Shown here: piece after piece, positions 32,510 to 41,600 of the stretch | Position numbering within the stretch: the first letter of the stretch is position 1 | Layout of the letters: the number at the start of each line of letters is the position of its first letter | NCBI RefSeq assembly: GCF_052118845.1 | Contig: NZ_JBQKGJ010000001.1 | Location: forward strand, 62,001-126,000 | DNA from: Bilifractor sp002394235 | GTDB lineage: Bacteria > Bacillota > Clostridia > Lachnospirales > Lachnospiraceae | DNA length: 64,000 bases | Direction: 5' to 3' | The notes under the pieces: generated by a model | Told to the model about the DNA's origin: nothing | The model's input: the letters and a program-made list of their open reading frames with translations, nothing else | Databases searched by the model: none | Program-made: the position numbers and the translations under genes

Positions 32510-33512
32510 GTTCTCCTCCAAATGCCTCTGTTGTTTTTCTATATCCCTCCGCATCCATGTGGTTCCGTTCACAAAATTCCTTAAGCTCATCCGGATGGAT
32601 GTACCCTAGACAAGGAGCAGTGACCGACCTTTTTGGTCTTGCAAGGATTGCGATCATGTTTTTCTTCCGGTCTTTCCTGCCGCAGAAGAAACATTCTGTT
32701 TCCAGCTTTTCGGCTTTCTTTCTGCTAAGCTGCTTCTTCACTAGAATCTCCGGAATCTGATGCAGCGTTGTATAATCCGTCTCGTCCGGGTTCAGTGTCC
32801 TCTCTACAAATACCGGGATATTCCAGTCATGGCAGGTCTGAATAAAGCTGTCCGTTCTGCTTTTATCGATAGGCTCCCGGTATTTCATTGGAGTCTGCTG
32901 GGACCAGCCTCCGACTATGCACCATTCCATCTTCGGGTCAATGGTAGGATTCTTCGGGACCGGCGAAACAACCTCAAAACAGTGGTAAGCATCATTCTGA
33001 AATACTTCCTGCGTTCCAAATCCGATGCTGGATCCGTACCAATACTGGTCACCTTCCGGCAGCATGTGCTTCTTTCTGAGGTCTTCGTACCTTTCCGGGA
33101 AGCTCGTTACAAACAGGTAGTGATTCTTCGGATGATCCATGCAGGCATTGAAAATCTCCTGAATAATGTCATCCGGTACCCATGGGCCGAACATCTCTCC
33201 CTCATAGCTGACAAGAACGTTCTGTCCGCCTTTCAGCTGGTCAAGGGATTTTAGCCTGTACCGGTAGTAAGTAGGCTCTGATCGGAACGGCATTGTCAGC
33301 ACGCCTCCGCTCTCAGTCCCGAATTTCTCATCGAGAATATAAAGGTCTCCTCGCTTCTCATATTTACCGGTCGCAGCCTTGTTCATGAGAACGTCTCCGG
33401 AAAATCTCTTGGCGCCCGTATCGATGTAACACAGCCGGCATCTCTGCTGATTCCGGCATCCGGTGATTGGGTTCCATGCGTAATCTGCCCATTCGGTCTT
33501 AGTTTTGTGCAT
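32364..33512 (-). CDS. DUF5131 (phage Gp37/Gp68-like) protein
   Basis: Start at ATG 33512 with GGGAGGAGGAAG upstream; 382 residues. The KTEWADYAWNPITGCRNQQR start followed by C..CY fits the W.P..GC..C..CY motif of DUF5131, a radical-SAM-like family. Further parts: GPWVPDDIIQEIFNACMDHP, WYGSSIGFGTQE, and WCIVGGWSQQ. A Cys pair (ECFFCGRK) near residue 288 may bind metal. The last 50 residues are low complexity and lie in the shadow of the next gene. Reaction unknown. Confidence 0.8.
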   Translation of the reverse strand: MHKTKTEWADYAWNPITGCRNQQRCRLCYIDTGAKRFSGDVLMNKAATGKYEKRGDLYILDEKFGTESGGVLTMPFRSEPTYYRYRLKSLDQLKGGQNVLVSYEGEMFGPWVPDDIIQEIFNACMDHPKNHYLFVTSFPERYEDLRKKHMLPEGDQYWYGSSIGFGTQEVFQNDAYHCFEVVSPVPKNPTIDPKMEWCIVGGWSQQTPMKYREPIDKSRTDSFIQTCHDWNIPVFVERTLNPDETDYTTLHQIPEILVKKQLSRKKAEKLETECFFCGRKDRKKNMIAILARPKRSVTAPCLGYIHPDELKEFCERNHMDAEGYRKTTEAFGGEHEQRGVQGSNCGESRGKSVKGRKEEGVQEVEPGRENDAQTGTGNPENV

Positions 33513-33684
33513 CCTCTTCCTCCTCCCAGTATTCAACGAAGTACCGGCTTGCTTTCTTTCCCTCAGGTTTTTCGCTGCCGATTTTCACTGCGTATCCCGC
33601 TTTTAGCAGATAGCCTCCGATAATTCTTCTGTCTTCATCATTCAGCTTGTTCAGCGGGCTGTAGATTCTTTGACGTTGTGTCAT
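33499..33684 (-). CDS. Small hypothetical protein
   Basis: Start at ATG 33684 with GAAAGGCGG before it; 61 residues. RQRIYSPLNKLNDEDRRIIG then GYLLKAGYAVKIG and a basic/acidic end (RYFVEYWEEEED). Similar short proteins occur next to PcfJ-like genes. Unknown function. Confidence 0.55.
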   Translation of the reverse strand: MTQRQRIYSPLNKLNDEDRRIIGGYLLKAGYAVKIGSEKPEGKKASRYFVEYWEEEEDAQN

Positions 33685-35759
33685 GCTGTAGCCGCCTTTC
33701 TGAATTTCTGCTCTGCATTCGTCTCTATCAGCTTCCTTGCAACTGCTTTGGAAAATGCGAGTACATCTCCCTCTGCATCCTGGTTTCTCATCCCACGGCA
33801 CTGGATAATCTGACCATTCCGGAATTCCATTGTGTAGAACGGAGTATCTATGTCATCCACTTTTCGAATAAACAGGATCATCGTTAACCCCTTTGAAACA
33901 CGATCAATGTAGGTTCCAACGCAGTTATGGTTATGCCGTCCTTCTTCAACAAGATCTGCCGCTGACCTAGGAACAATCGCCATGTATTTCCTGCTTTGTA
34001 TCTGCAGCTTTCCGTTATTATCAAGGCATGCATCCAATGTCTTTACGATCTTCTCAATGGCTTCAGATTCTTTCTGAATCCGGATGCTCTCCAGCTCCTT
34101 GTCATGTTCCGTTTTTTCTCTTAGGAGCTTGTCATGTGCCGATACCAGATCCTTCGGCAGTAGATAGTATTCATCTCTCGTGTTGTATCCGAGATGAGCC
34201 AGCCAGCTTACGTAGTCTTTCCAGTCATGGCCAAGGTTTTTTATGAACCGCTGAAGCCTGCTCTCCTTTGTCGAATAGTCAGATCCCCATGTTTTCTCAT
34301 AATGCGGAATCTCATGCTTGCCAGCCTGCCGTTCCAGATAGTTCATAAATTTCTTCACGCTCATGTGCGTATCGACCACCCCTATCAGCTCATCATCTCC
34401 AGGAAAGCAGCTACAGTATTTGCCAATGGACTCCAGGTCTGGCATAGTCTTGTCTGCAAAGCACTGCCTGAGCACTCTCAATGCGCCCGTATCGCCATTT
34501 AATTGTTTAAGCATGTTAATATATGCCTTAGGCAGTTCAAACAGCTCCTCGGGAGTTTTAGCGTGCTCTGGAAAGTCATGATCCCATCCCCAGTAGTATC
34601 TGCATAGGTCGTCTACCAGGTTTATGAATCCCGCCTTTATCAGATATTCGAGATATGGCTTCGTCTTTATCTGCCTCAGTAAGGAATCGAAATATATCGG
34701 ACGGTATCCGGCTTTCTGCTGGTACTCAACCGCCCCGCTATACTGCCACGGCGTCCCTGCTAAGCCTTCTTTCGCATTTTTTGTGTATAGCCACACCTTG
34801 TCTCTGCTCGTCCCGTTCCAGTATTTGCTTGCATCGAACCAGGTCATACAATCATTCTTATAATTTCCGTAGCAGATAAGTCTTTCTGTTCCATCATCAA
34901 AGCAAATATCCCGTGACGACTCATAATAGCTGTGGTCATCCTCTAATCTTGGGATGATTTCCGGAACCTTTGCGTGAGCCACCATAGAGCAGAAGTATCT
35001 GAACACCGTTCCTCCTTCAAACTTCTGTATCAGGACCTCATTTTCGAACTCGTTTCCGATGCTGGAATGCTCTGTCACAAATGTCACTGTAAATCCGCAT
35101 TCCGGGCATATGCCCTTTGCTCCTCGCCGAATATGCTGGTCATTCCTATCCAGCTCCACGTCCTTGTGGCAGTGAGAGCAGTACCCGATAATCTTTCTTT
35201 TCTTCTCTGGCTTGTAGATCATGTAATAATGATTGTGATGAGCAGTCTCCTTGATCCACTCTTCGAAGTCATCCGGAATAGGCAGATCCGTAAGCTTAGC
35301 CAGTTCCTCGATTTCTCTGCATTCCTCCCTGTGGATGTCTTTTCTGCGTCTGTCAATGACCTTTAGCTGCCACCCATTCAGTCTCCAGATTCGCTTCGTC
35401 TCTCCATTATCAGGGAACCACTTGTCGAAAACCTCCCGGTCATGATCTGTAACAAAAGCTATGTCATGATCTCTATGAGTCCACCATCCATAATCGAGCA
35501 CCATCTCAGCGCGTCCGGTAAGCCATTTTCTCTTTTGCACTGTCATGTCCTGCGTGATATAATCACTCTTGTCTAAGAAGATCCTGTACTTCTCAATAAC
35601 TTCTCCGTTGACCTGCTGATAAAAGCAGAGCTTGAGAATATCAGGATTTATCTCCTGAGCCGTGGCAGCGTATTCATTGTCCCCAATGGCCGTTGCTTCG
35701 GCTCTAATTATTTCTGTAACCTCTTCTCTCGGTGTCTTTCCAAGTATTTTCTTATCCAT
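33681..35759 (-). CDS. PcfJ-like protein
   Basis: A 692-residue protein of the PcfJ family, named after a pCF10 conjugation gene and common in Clostridia phages and integrative elements. Visible are an internal zinc ribbon (YCSHCHKDVELDRNDQHI then ICPECGFTV), a catalytic-looking core, and the family's C-terminal signature AADLVEEGRHNHNCVGTYID followed by TPFYTMEFRNGQIIQCRGMR. Its role is unknown. It is encoded directly with the PcfK-like protein, stop and start adjoining, so the two may act together. Confidence 0.85.
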   Translation of the reverse strand: MDKKILGKTPREEVTEIIRAEATAIGDNEYAATAQEINPDILKLCFYQQVNGEVIEKYRIFLDKSDYITQDMTVQKRKWLTGRAEMVLDYGWWTHRDHDIAFVTDHDREVFDKWFPDNGETKRIWRLNGWQLKVIDRRRKDIHREECREIEELAKLTDLPIPDDFEEWIKETAHHNHYYMIYKPEKKRKIIGYCSHCHKDVELDRNDQHIRRGAKGICPECGFTVTFVTEHSSIGNEFENEVLIQKFEGGTVFRYFCSMVAHAKVPEIIPRLEDDHSYYESSRDICFDDGTERLICYGNYKNDCMTWFDASKYWNGTSRDKVWLYTKNAKEGLAGTPWQYSGAVEYQQKAGYRPIYFDSLLRQIKTKPYLEYLIKAGFINLVDDLCRYYWGWDHDFPEHAKTPEELFELPKAYINMLKQLNGDTGALRVLRQCFADKTMPDLESIGKYCSCFPGDDELIGVVDTHMSVKKFMNYLERQAGKHEIPHYEKTWGSDYSTKESRLQRFIKNLGHDWKDYVSWLAHLGYNTRDEYYLLPKDLVSAHDKLLREKTEHDKELESIRIQKESEAIEKIVKTLDACLDNNGKLQIQSRKYMAIVPRSAADLVEEGRHNHNCVGTYIDRVSKGLTMILFIRKVDDIDTPFYTMEFRNGQIIQCRGMRNQDAEGDVLAFSKAVARKLIETNAEQKFRKAATA

Positions 35760-36283
35760 CAGCTGATAAAATCGAAAAGGCTCATCTGCCCTTCGAGCTC
35801 TCCTTTCTTCTTGGATTTTTTCTTTGGCTTCGGTTCACTCTTTGCTACAGGGTCAGCTTTATTCTCCTGTGCTGTCTTTGGTGTATCCGCTTTCTTCGGA
35901 TCTTCGGTTGGATCAGCCACGGTCTTTGATGGATTCGCTTTCGGCTTTGATTTCTTTGATTTCACTGATCCGACGATCACCTTCTTGACGTCCTCTTCTG
36001 TGGCTCGCCAGTAGTCTTCCGACCACTCATAAATCGTCTCGTTTTTGATCCATCCTTCAGAAGCATTTATCGGCAGCTGGTGCCTTGCCCTGCGGAAGAT
36101 ATATGTGCAGCACTCATCCATGGTCTTCTTCTCATCCAGGATATCTTCTGCCATGGATTCATCTTCCTCAGCCCGCTTCTTGAGATAATCTCTGACAGGA
36201 TAGAAGAAGTCTGATGCTTTGAATACTCTGTCTGATACTTTCTGGTCTAGCTTCTTCAGCGCTTTGTCCAACACTTCACTCAT
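35759..36283 (-). CDS. PcfK-like protein with clamp-binding-like C-terminus
   Basis: A 174-residue protein. Residues 1-110 are the PcfK-like part (CCTYIFRRARHQLPINASEG, then IYEWSEDYWRATEED); residues 110-160 are a Lys/Pro/Ala linker; the last residues GQMSLFDFIS match the sliding-clamp-binding consensus (Q-x-S-L-F). The phage has its own clamp at 30606-31682, so recruitment to it is plausible. Adjoins PcfJ (shared base). Confidence 0.8.
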   Translation of the reverse strand: MSEVLDKALKKLDQKVSDRVFKASDFFYPVRDYLKKRAEEDESMAEDILDEKKTMDECCTYIFRRARHQLPINASEGWIKNETIYEWSEDYWRATEEDVKKVIVGSVKSKKSKPKANPSKTVADPTEDPKKADTPKTAQENKADPVAKSEPKPKKKSKKKGELEGQMSLFDFIS

Positions 36284-37100
36284 TGACTGCCTCCTTCCAT
36301 TTTGAAAAATCGATATAAAACATATTCTCGTGATCCTCTTTTCTTGTCCTTTCCATATCCCTGTCCATCAGATAGCAGATTCTTCTGCCCTGCCAGATAT
36401 CCCTCCACCACATCGGGGTGTACCAGATCGTCTGGCTTTCCTTCTCGTCCGGGAAGAGTGCCGGGCCTGTCACAGGATCGGTCAACGTATTGGCTACAGC
36501 CACATATCCGGCACATCCGAGGAGCGAGAGCTGGATGTAACACATCTGTGCTGCTATCGGGTCGATATCATTTGCAATGAATAAGACCTGTGTCTGATAG
36601 TTGATGTGTGCCCTGGTCAGTGCCGTACATGCACCGATAAGCGTTGATCCGGCTCCGCAGGAGGGATCATTGATACTTACCCACCCTCTTTCATCGATCT
36701 GTTTCTTTACCAGATCGGTATCTATCCCAACCTCTGCCATCATCTGAGAGACATTGAACGGGGTGAAGAACTGTCCGTGCCAGTTGCTTCCAAGGCCGAG
36801 CTCCATGAAGATTTCTCCAAGGAAGTCCTGGTTAGGATTCCGGTCGAGTGCCATTGTCAGACAGGCGAACATTTCTGCCGGCTTCTCGACTCCCCCAAGA
36901 ACCTTAATGCTGCGTTCGTATGCTTTCTCCCGTTTTTCCTTCCGCTTGGCATCCGGATCCATGGCATTCGAAAGGGTGCAGGCATATGCTTCCATGAGGT
37001 TTGTCCATACTTCCCATCCATTCAACGCTCCGCACATAGTCCTGAACATCTTGATGAATTCGTCTCTGCTTCCGACCATCCGTGCATCATGCTTTGCCAT
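36276..37100 (-). CDS. N-6 DNA methylase-like protein without visible catalytic motif
   Basis: A 274-residue protein resembling the HsdM/Type I methylase fold: GQFFTP (109-114), DPSCGAG (145-151, motif I, SAM binding) and FIANDIDPIAAQMCYIQLSL (motif II). The NPPY/F tetrapeptide expected about 50 residues after motif I is not seen; that place reads ANTLTDP (203-209). SAM binding may remain without base methylation. It is the same family member often found next to PcfK/PcfJ. No restriction gene is near. Confidence 0.8.
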   Translation of the reverse strand: MAKHDARMVGSRDEFIKMFRTMCGALNGWEVWTNLMEAYACTLSNAMDPDAKRKEKREKAYERSIKVLGGVEKPAEMFACLTMALDRNPNQDFLGEIFMELGLGSNWHGQFFTPFNVSQMMAEVGIDTDLVKKQIDERGWVSINDPSCGAGSTLIGACTALTRAHINYQTQVLFIANDIDPIAAQMCYIQLSLLGCAGYVAVANTLTDPVTGPALFPDEKESQTIWYTPMWWRDIWQGRRICYLMDRDMERTRKEDHENMFYIDFSKWKEAVNE

Positions 37101-37713
37101 TCCTCAATTCCTCCAGATAGTTCTTCACACTGTCAGGCATCGGAACACTCGTCTGCTTTCTGTCCTCTAACTCCATCCGGTCAGTGGTCTCAATCTGCTT
37201 GTGAACTGGCGCCGATAGTCCAAGGCCATTCTGCACATCCGCTGGCATCCGTCTACGAACCTTCTCTGACTCAAGGAGCGTGTTGTATGTCCGTATGAAA
37301 TGTGACTTTTCAACTGTCTCGACCGTCTGTATATCTGATGTTGCTAGGTTCCGTATGTTTGACGGGGATCCAATAGCCTTCTGCGTCAGTGGTGACAATT
37401 TATTGAATTCCTCCTCTGCATGATAAGAGCCTCTCCTTATTGCGCTGCTAACTTTTGACCATTCCTCCTCTGCCGTGGGATCATTTGATTCTGCCCGCAT
37501 GTAGAGCATTGACCGGATGTTCGCCGGCCCCGGTGCGAATCCGCTTGTATCAGATGTCAGATACGCAAGGAACGCGCCAAGAGCTGCTTGATAAGGAATG
37601 TCCTGCAGAGCCTGGTACCAGGTATCCATGAGAATGTCTCTGTCTCTTGGATGCCAGTTCGGATATGACGCCTCAATCCTGGCCAGAAGGTTTATAAGTT
37701 CTGTCTTTTTCAT
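37087..37713 (-). CDS. Helicase loader-like protein (SPP1 G39P type)
   Basis: Start at ATG 37713 with GGAGGAGG upstream; 208 residues. The first 75 residues resemble the domain called loader and inhibitor of G40P: ELINLLARIEASYPNWHPRD then DILMDTWYQALQDIPYQAAL. It would deliver the host replicative helicase, as no phage helicase is seen in the window. It overlaps the replisome organizer gene by 41 nt. Confidence 0.7.
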   Translation of the reverse strand: MKKTELINLLARIEASYPNWHPRDRDILMDTWYQALQDIPYQAALGAFLAYLTSDTSGFAPGPANIRSMLYMRAESNDPTAEEEWSKVSSAIRRGSYHAEEEFNKLSPLTQKAIGSPSNIRNLATSDIQTVETVEKSHFIRTYNTLLESEKVRRRMPADVQNGLGLSAPVHKQIETTDRMELEDRKQTSVPMPDSVKNYLEELRNGKA

Positions 37714-38620
37714 ACGCCTCCTCCATAGCCGCCTGATCAAAAAGCCTTGACCACTGATCCATTCCCTGGGAGTGATCTGACCCCTGAGCATTGTCGTAGT
37801 TCCCTTCAAGCACTTTTGGAAAGTTGTTCGGCTTCACGAACCAGTCAAAGGTGACTACGAAGCTCGTTCTCTTTCCCTGCAAAAAGTCTGAATTCCGTAT
37901 CTTTTGAATTGCTTCCAGCACCTTACCGGGTCCGTACTCATTCAGTCTGGCAATAAGACATTGATAACGTTTTGTTCCATATCCAAGGCGGGAGATTGGT
38001 TTGATACCGATATCTGAGAGGGAGTTCCAAGCTTTTAGGATGGTCTTGACATCCTCTGTATGCTTCGCAGTCTCGCCAGAGACTGACGAAGATGATGTCT
38101 TTTCTCTGGACTCTGAACTCTGAACTCTATTCTCTATACTCTTATCTCTTATCTCTAATCTCTTATCTCTAATCTCTGTATGGACAATGTCCACACCTTT
38201 GTCCTCGATACAGTCCGTCAATGTGTCCGCATTTTTTGAGGACAAAGCCCGTTGTTGACGCTTTTGTGATGCCCAGTCTGTTTCGAAACCGACCATATTT
38301 TTGAAGTCAGATATCATCAGATTTCCGTCCTGATTTTCATAGACAAGTCCCAGCCTCTGATACAGGCTCATTGCAACCATGATGGTGTCCTTGTTGAAAT
38401 ACTTGCAGTCTCGCTGGATCTTGTCCGCGTCATACGGGATGATCAGTTCACCAATCTTCTGTTCAAGCTTTCCGTCTGTATTGATGCACATCATGCAGAG
38501 GAGCAGATAAAGTACCACATACTGGGCTCCATTCTTCTGTGACATGAGATAGTCAATCCTATCTCCTGTGAGAAAGTCTTTCTTCAATTTGATCCAGTAA
38601 TACTTCTTGCCTGTTGCCAC
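37673..38620 (-). CDS. Phage replisome organizer / DnaD-like initiator
   Basis: A 315-residue protein. The N-terminus KKYYWIKLKKDFLTGDRIDY, then GAQYVVLYLLLCMMCINTDG and KLEQKIGELIIPYDADKIQR is the winged-helix domain of phage replisome organizers. Residues 155-175 are low complexity because the DNA there is a heptamer array. The C-terminal part (KRYQCLIARLNEYGPGKVLE, FVVTFDWFVKPNNFPKVLEG) is the DnaD-like region. It recognises the phage origin and recruits the loader and helicase. Confidence 0.85.
   Translation of the reverse strand: MATGKKYYWIKLKKDFLTGDRIDYLMSQKNGAQYVVLYLLLCMMCINTDGKLEQKIGELIIPYDADKIQRDCKYFNKDTIMVAMSLYQRLGLVYENQDGNLMISDFKNMVGFETDWASQKRQQRALSSKNADTLTDCIEDKGVDIVHTEIRDKRLEIRDKSIENRVQSSESREKTSSSSVSGETAKHTEDVKTILKAWNSLSDIGIKPISRLGYGTKRYQCLIARLNEYGPGKVLEAIQKIRNSDFLQGKRTSFVVTFDWFVKPNNFPKVLEGNYDNAQGSDHSQGMDQWSRLFDQAAMEEAYEKDRTYKPSGQD
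38104..38177. repeat. Ten-unit 7-nt iteron array (candidate replication origin)
   Basis: On the minus strand AGAG recurs every seven bases, ten units plus a last AGAG, with only the three following bases varying (ATT, ATA, TAT, AAT, TTC, TCC). It lies inside the replisome organizer gene, where lambda-like phages also have their origin. The periodicity does not fit the codon frame, which argues for DNA function. Confidence 0.7.
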
Positions 38621-38667
38621 TGCTTAACTCCTTTGATTCCGGAGGGGAGTAGCCCTCCGGGTAATAC

Positions 38668-41600
38668 TTAATCCCACTGAACATGACTTCCATGCTCATC
38701 TTTAGTTACTGTGATTGACTGAGGGAATCGTGCCTTCATCCTCGGGTCATGCGTTATTGCCATGATCTTGATGTTTGGATACCTCATCTGGATCGTTTCT
38801 AGGGAGTCGCAGTAGGCTTCAATCCCCTCAGAATCAAGGAAAGGCGGCTCGTCGATAAAGAGCATCCCTAGCTGAGTGCCGGCAGCTTCGCTCTTCACTT
38901 CAGATAGTGCCAGGATGACGGATAGGGAAGCCTTAACTTTTTCTCCGCCTGACTTACTGAGGTATGGAAGCGTGGACTTACCGGATTCCGTAATCAGGAT
39001 GTCAAGCGTTTCAACCTCCTTCTTACTATTGCTCTTCAATGTCTTCTCTGTCTGAAAGTCGAGAGACATCTTCCCTCCGGTCATCTGAGACAGAATTGTG
39101 TTCGCCGTAGATGCAAGCTTAGGCAATATGCTCCTTACGATCTGATGCGGAATTCCATCCTGCGAGAAAGCTGCCTTCAAGGTGTCGAAGTCTGCTGTCT
39201 CAACCGACAACTCCTTAATGGTTGCTCGCAGGCCCTGTATTCCACTCTCGAGTCTTTCAATCTCAGAAATCTTCTGCTCATATCCTCCAGCCTGCTTCTG
39301 CATATCGGCCAGCCTGAGATTGATTCCGTTGAGCCGTGAAGAGGTAAGGGCGAGCTGGTCTTGTGTTTCCTTATACCCGCTAAGACTGACTACGAGATCC
39401 GCAAGCTCCAGCTTCTTTTCAGCGATGGCTGCAGTCAGATCAAAGATCCGGTCGTTCATATCCTTAATCCGTTCGCTTGCATTGGCCAGTCGCTCTTTGT
39501 AGATCGGGAGCCTTGCGTGCTGGTCAACGAACTTCTGTAGAGCTGCAAGCTCTGTCTCAATCTGAGCCAGGGCATCAGATGCAGCCTTGTACTGGTTGCA
39601 ATCCTTCATCGCCTGATCCTGCTCGGCGATAACTGCCTCAGACTGCTTGTTCAGATCTGCGAGGGCGGATTCATCAGCCTCAATCGATGCCTTCAGCGAG
39701 GACAGCTTCATTCTCTGTTCTTCCAGCTTTTTTGCCTTCTCTGCGGCCTCCAACAGGTTCGATGTCTCGATAGCCAGGTTTCTGTATGCCTCCTCGTCAA
39801 AGTGAAGTGAGAGAAGTTTTCCTTCAGCCTGCTTTACTGCATCAGTAAATGTATTTAGGTCCGCCTCTTTGGCATTCATCATCTCTTCATACTGGGCTTC
39901 CATTTCGGAGAGCTTTTCCTTGGCGGCTATTGCGCTCTGTAGAAACCGGCAGTTAGCATGCTCGATATCCACACATCCGGAATCATCCAGAAGCTGCGTC
40001 TGCCGCTTCAAGGACTCTCTTTGCTGGATATAAAGTTGCTCCTTCGCTGTCCAGGAATCTTCCTCCCTGGAAAGGTCTGTTCTTGCATCCCTTACCTTCT
40101 GGCTGGCGATAAGGTATTTCTGACGGTCCTGCGTCATGCGGTCATATTCAGCCTTCTTCTTGGCGTACTCAGCAGCCTTGGACGTAATGTCATCCACATT
40201 CTCAGTGGCATTAAGGGATTCTTGCTCCTGCTTCTTCCGCTCAATCTGAGCTTCCTTTTCCTCTATCTGGTGACTCAGCCTGTCGGATCGGTCAATGATC
40301 TGGTGGAGCTGTGTGAGCTTCGCCTGATATACTGCTGCATCGGAAGCCATCTCCTGCTTTCTCTTTTCCAGTGTCGAATATTCCTCGGCCTTCTGGTTAA
40401 GCATTGGCTCAGAATCAAGTATCAACCGTGAAGCATCAATGACGTCCTGCTGAGCCTTCACGGATGCCTCTATTTCCGTCTTTTTCTGTTCGAAGGTAGT
40501 AATAGATGCCTGCAAGGTATCACGCCTCTCCATGGTCAATTTAAGAGCATTTAGACCGGCCGTAATCTTATCCTTCTCAGCAGTCACTGCTTCCTGTTCT
40601 GCCTTTAGCTCCTGCATCTGCTTTGTGAGGGTTGCCAATTCTTCCTTGGGGTTCCCATAGGAATCTATCGTCTGCTCATGCACCTTTACTTCCGCCTGTG
40701 CAGCTCTCATCTTCGCTCCATGCTGTCTGCCCTCATCCCAGGCTAATTTTTCCATGCTTCCATAGATTCCAAGTCCGAGAATGTTGCTGAGAATCTGCAT
40801 CCTGGCATCCTTCGGTGCTTCAAGGAATAGCCCATACTGGTCCTGCATGATGAGAGCACAGGACTTGAATGTCATGGAATCCATGCCAACCAGCTTCGTG
40901 ATCTCGTCCTGGGTGTCTTTGAATCTCTCCTTGGAGCGATTTACCCATTCACCTTCGATCTGCTCTGACAGATTCAGAGTGGCTTTTCCGCTCTTTGCCC
41001 TGGTTCTTGTAACCCGGAAGAACTTGTCACCAATAGAGAAAGTGAAGGATATAGATCCAGACCGTGCTTTCTCATCGTTCCGGATCCATCCTGTAAGGTC
41101 TCCCTCTCTTGTCTCTTCCCAGAGACAGTCAAGGATCGCATCCATGAATAGGGAAGACTTGCCAGCTCCGTTCTGACCATTAATGGTGCAGAATCGGATA
41201 TCACGGAAGTCGAAAGACTCCTCTTCGTAGTTCCTGTAATTTTTCACCTCAATGCTTATTGGCGTGAATATTCCAATAAGTGCAGATGTATTACTGTCTA
41301 CAATCGCAGTGCTGATGATGGGCCTGGCTTTCTGGACAAGCCGTTCAATGGATTCGTTGTCATAGCCCTTATCCTCCAGATATTCTCTGAGATTGTCTTC
41401 AGGGCTCATCTGATCCATGTCCTTTCGGTTCGCCGATTGCTCAATCCTCTCCGGGCTGATGTCCCATACATAGAAGGCTCCATCCATGTACAGGTAGCGC
41501 TCCATCTCTGCGTGATTAAAAGCTTTGTTTGCGTCCTCATCACAGCGATATAGAATGCGGACAATCTTGTTATCGATCTTCCCGATCCACTTCGTGGCAC

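Noticed and set aside
38104..38177. CRISPR array
   Set aside because: Repeat unit is 7 nt with no spacers and lies in a gene; iterons fit better.
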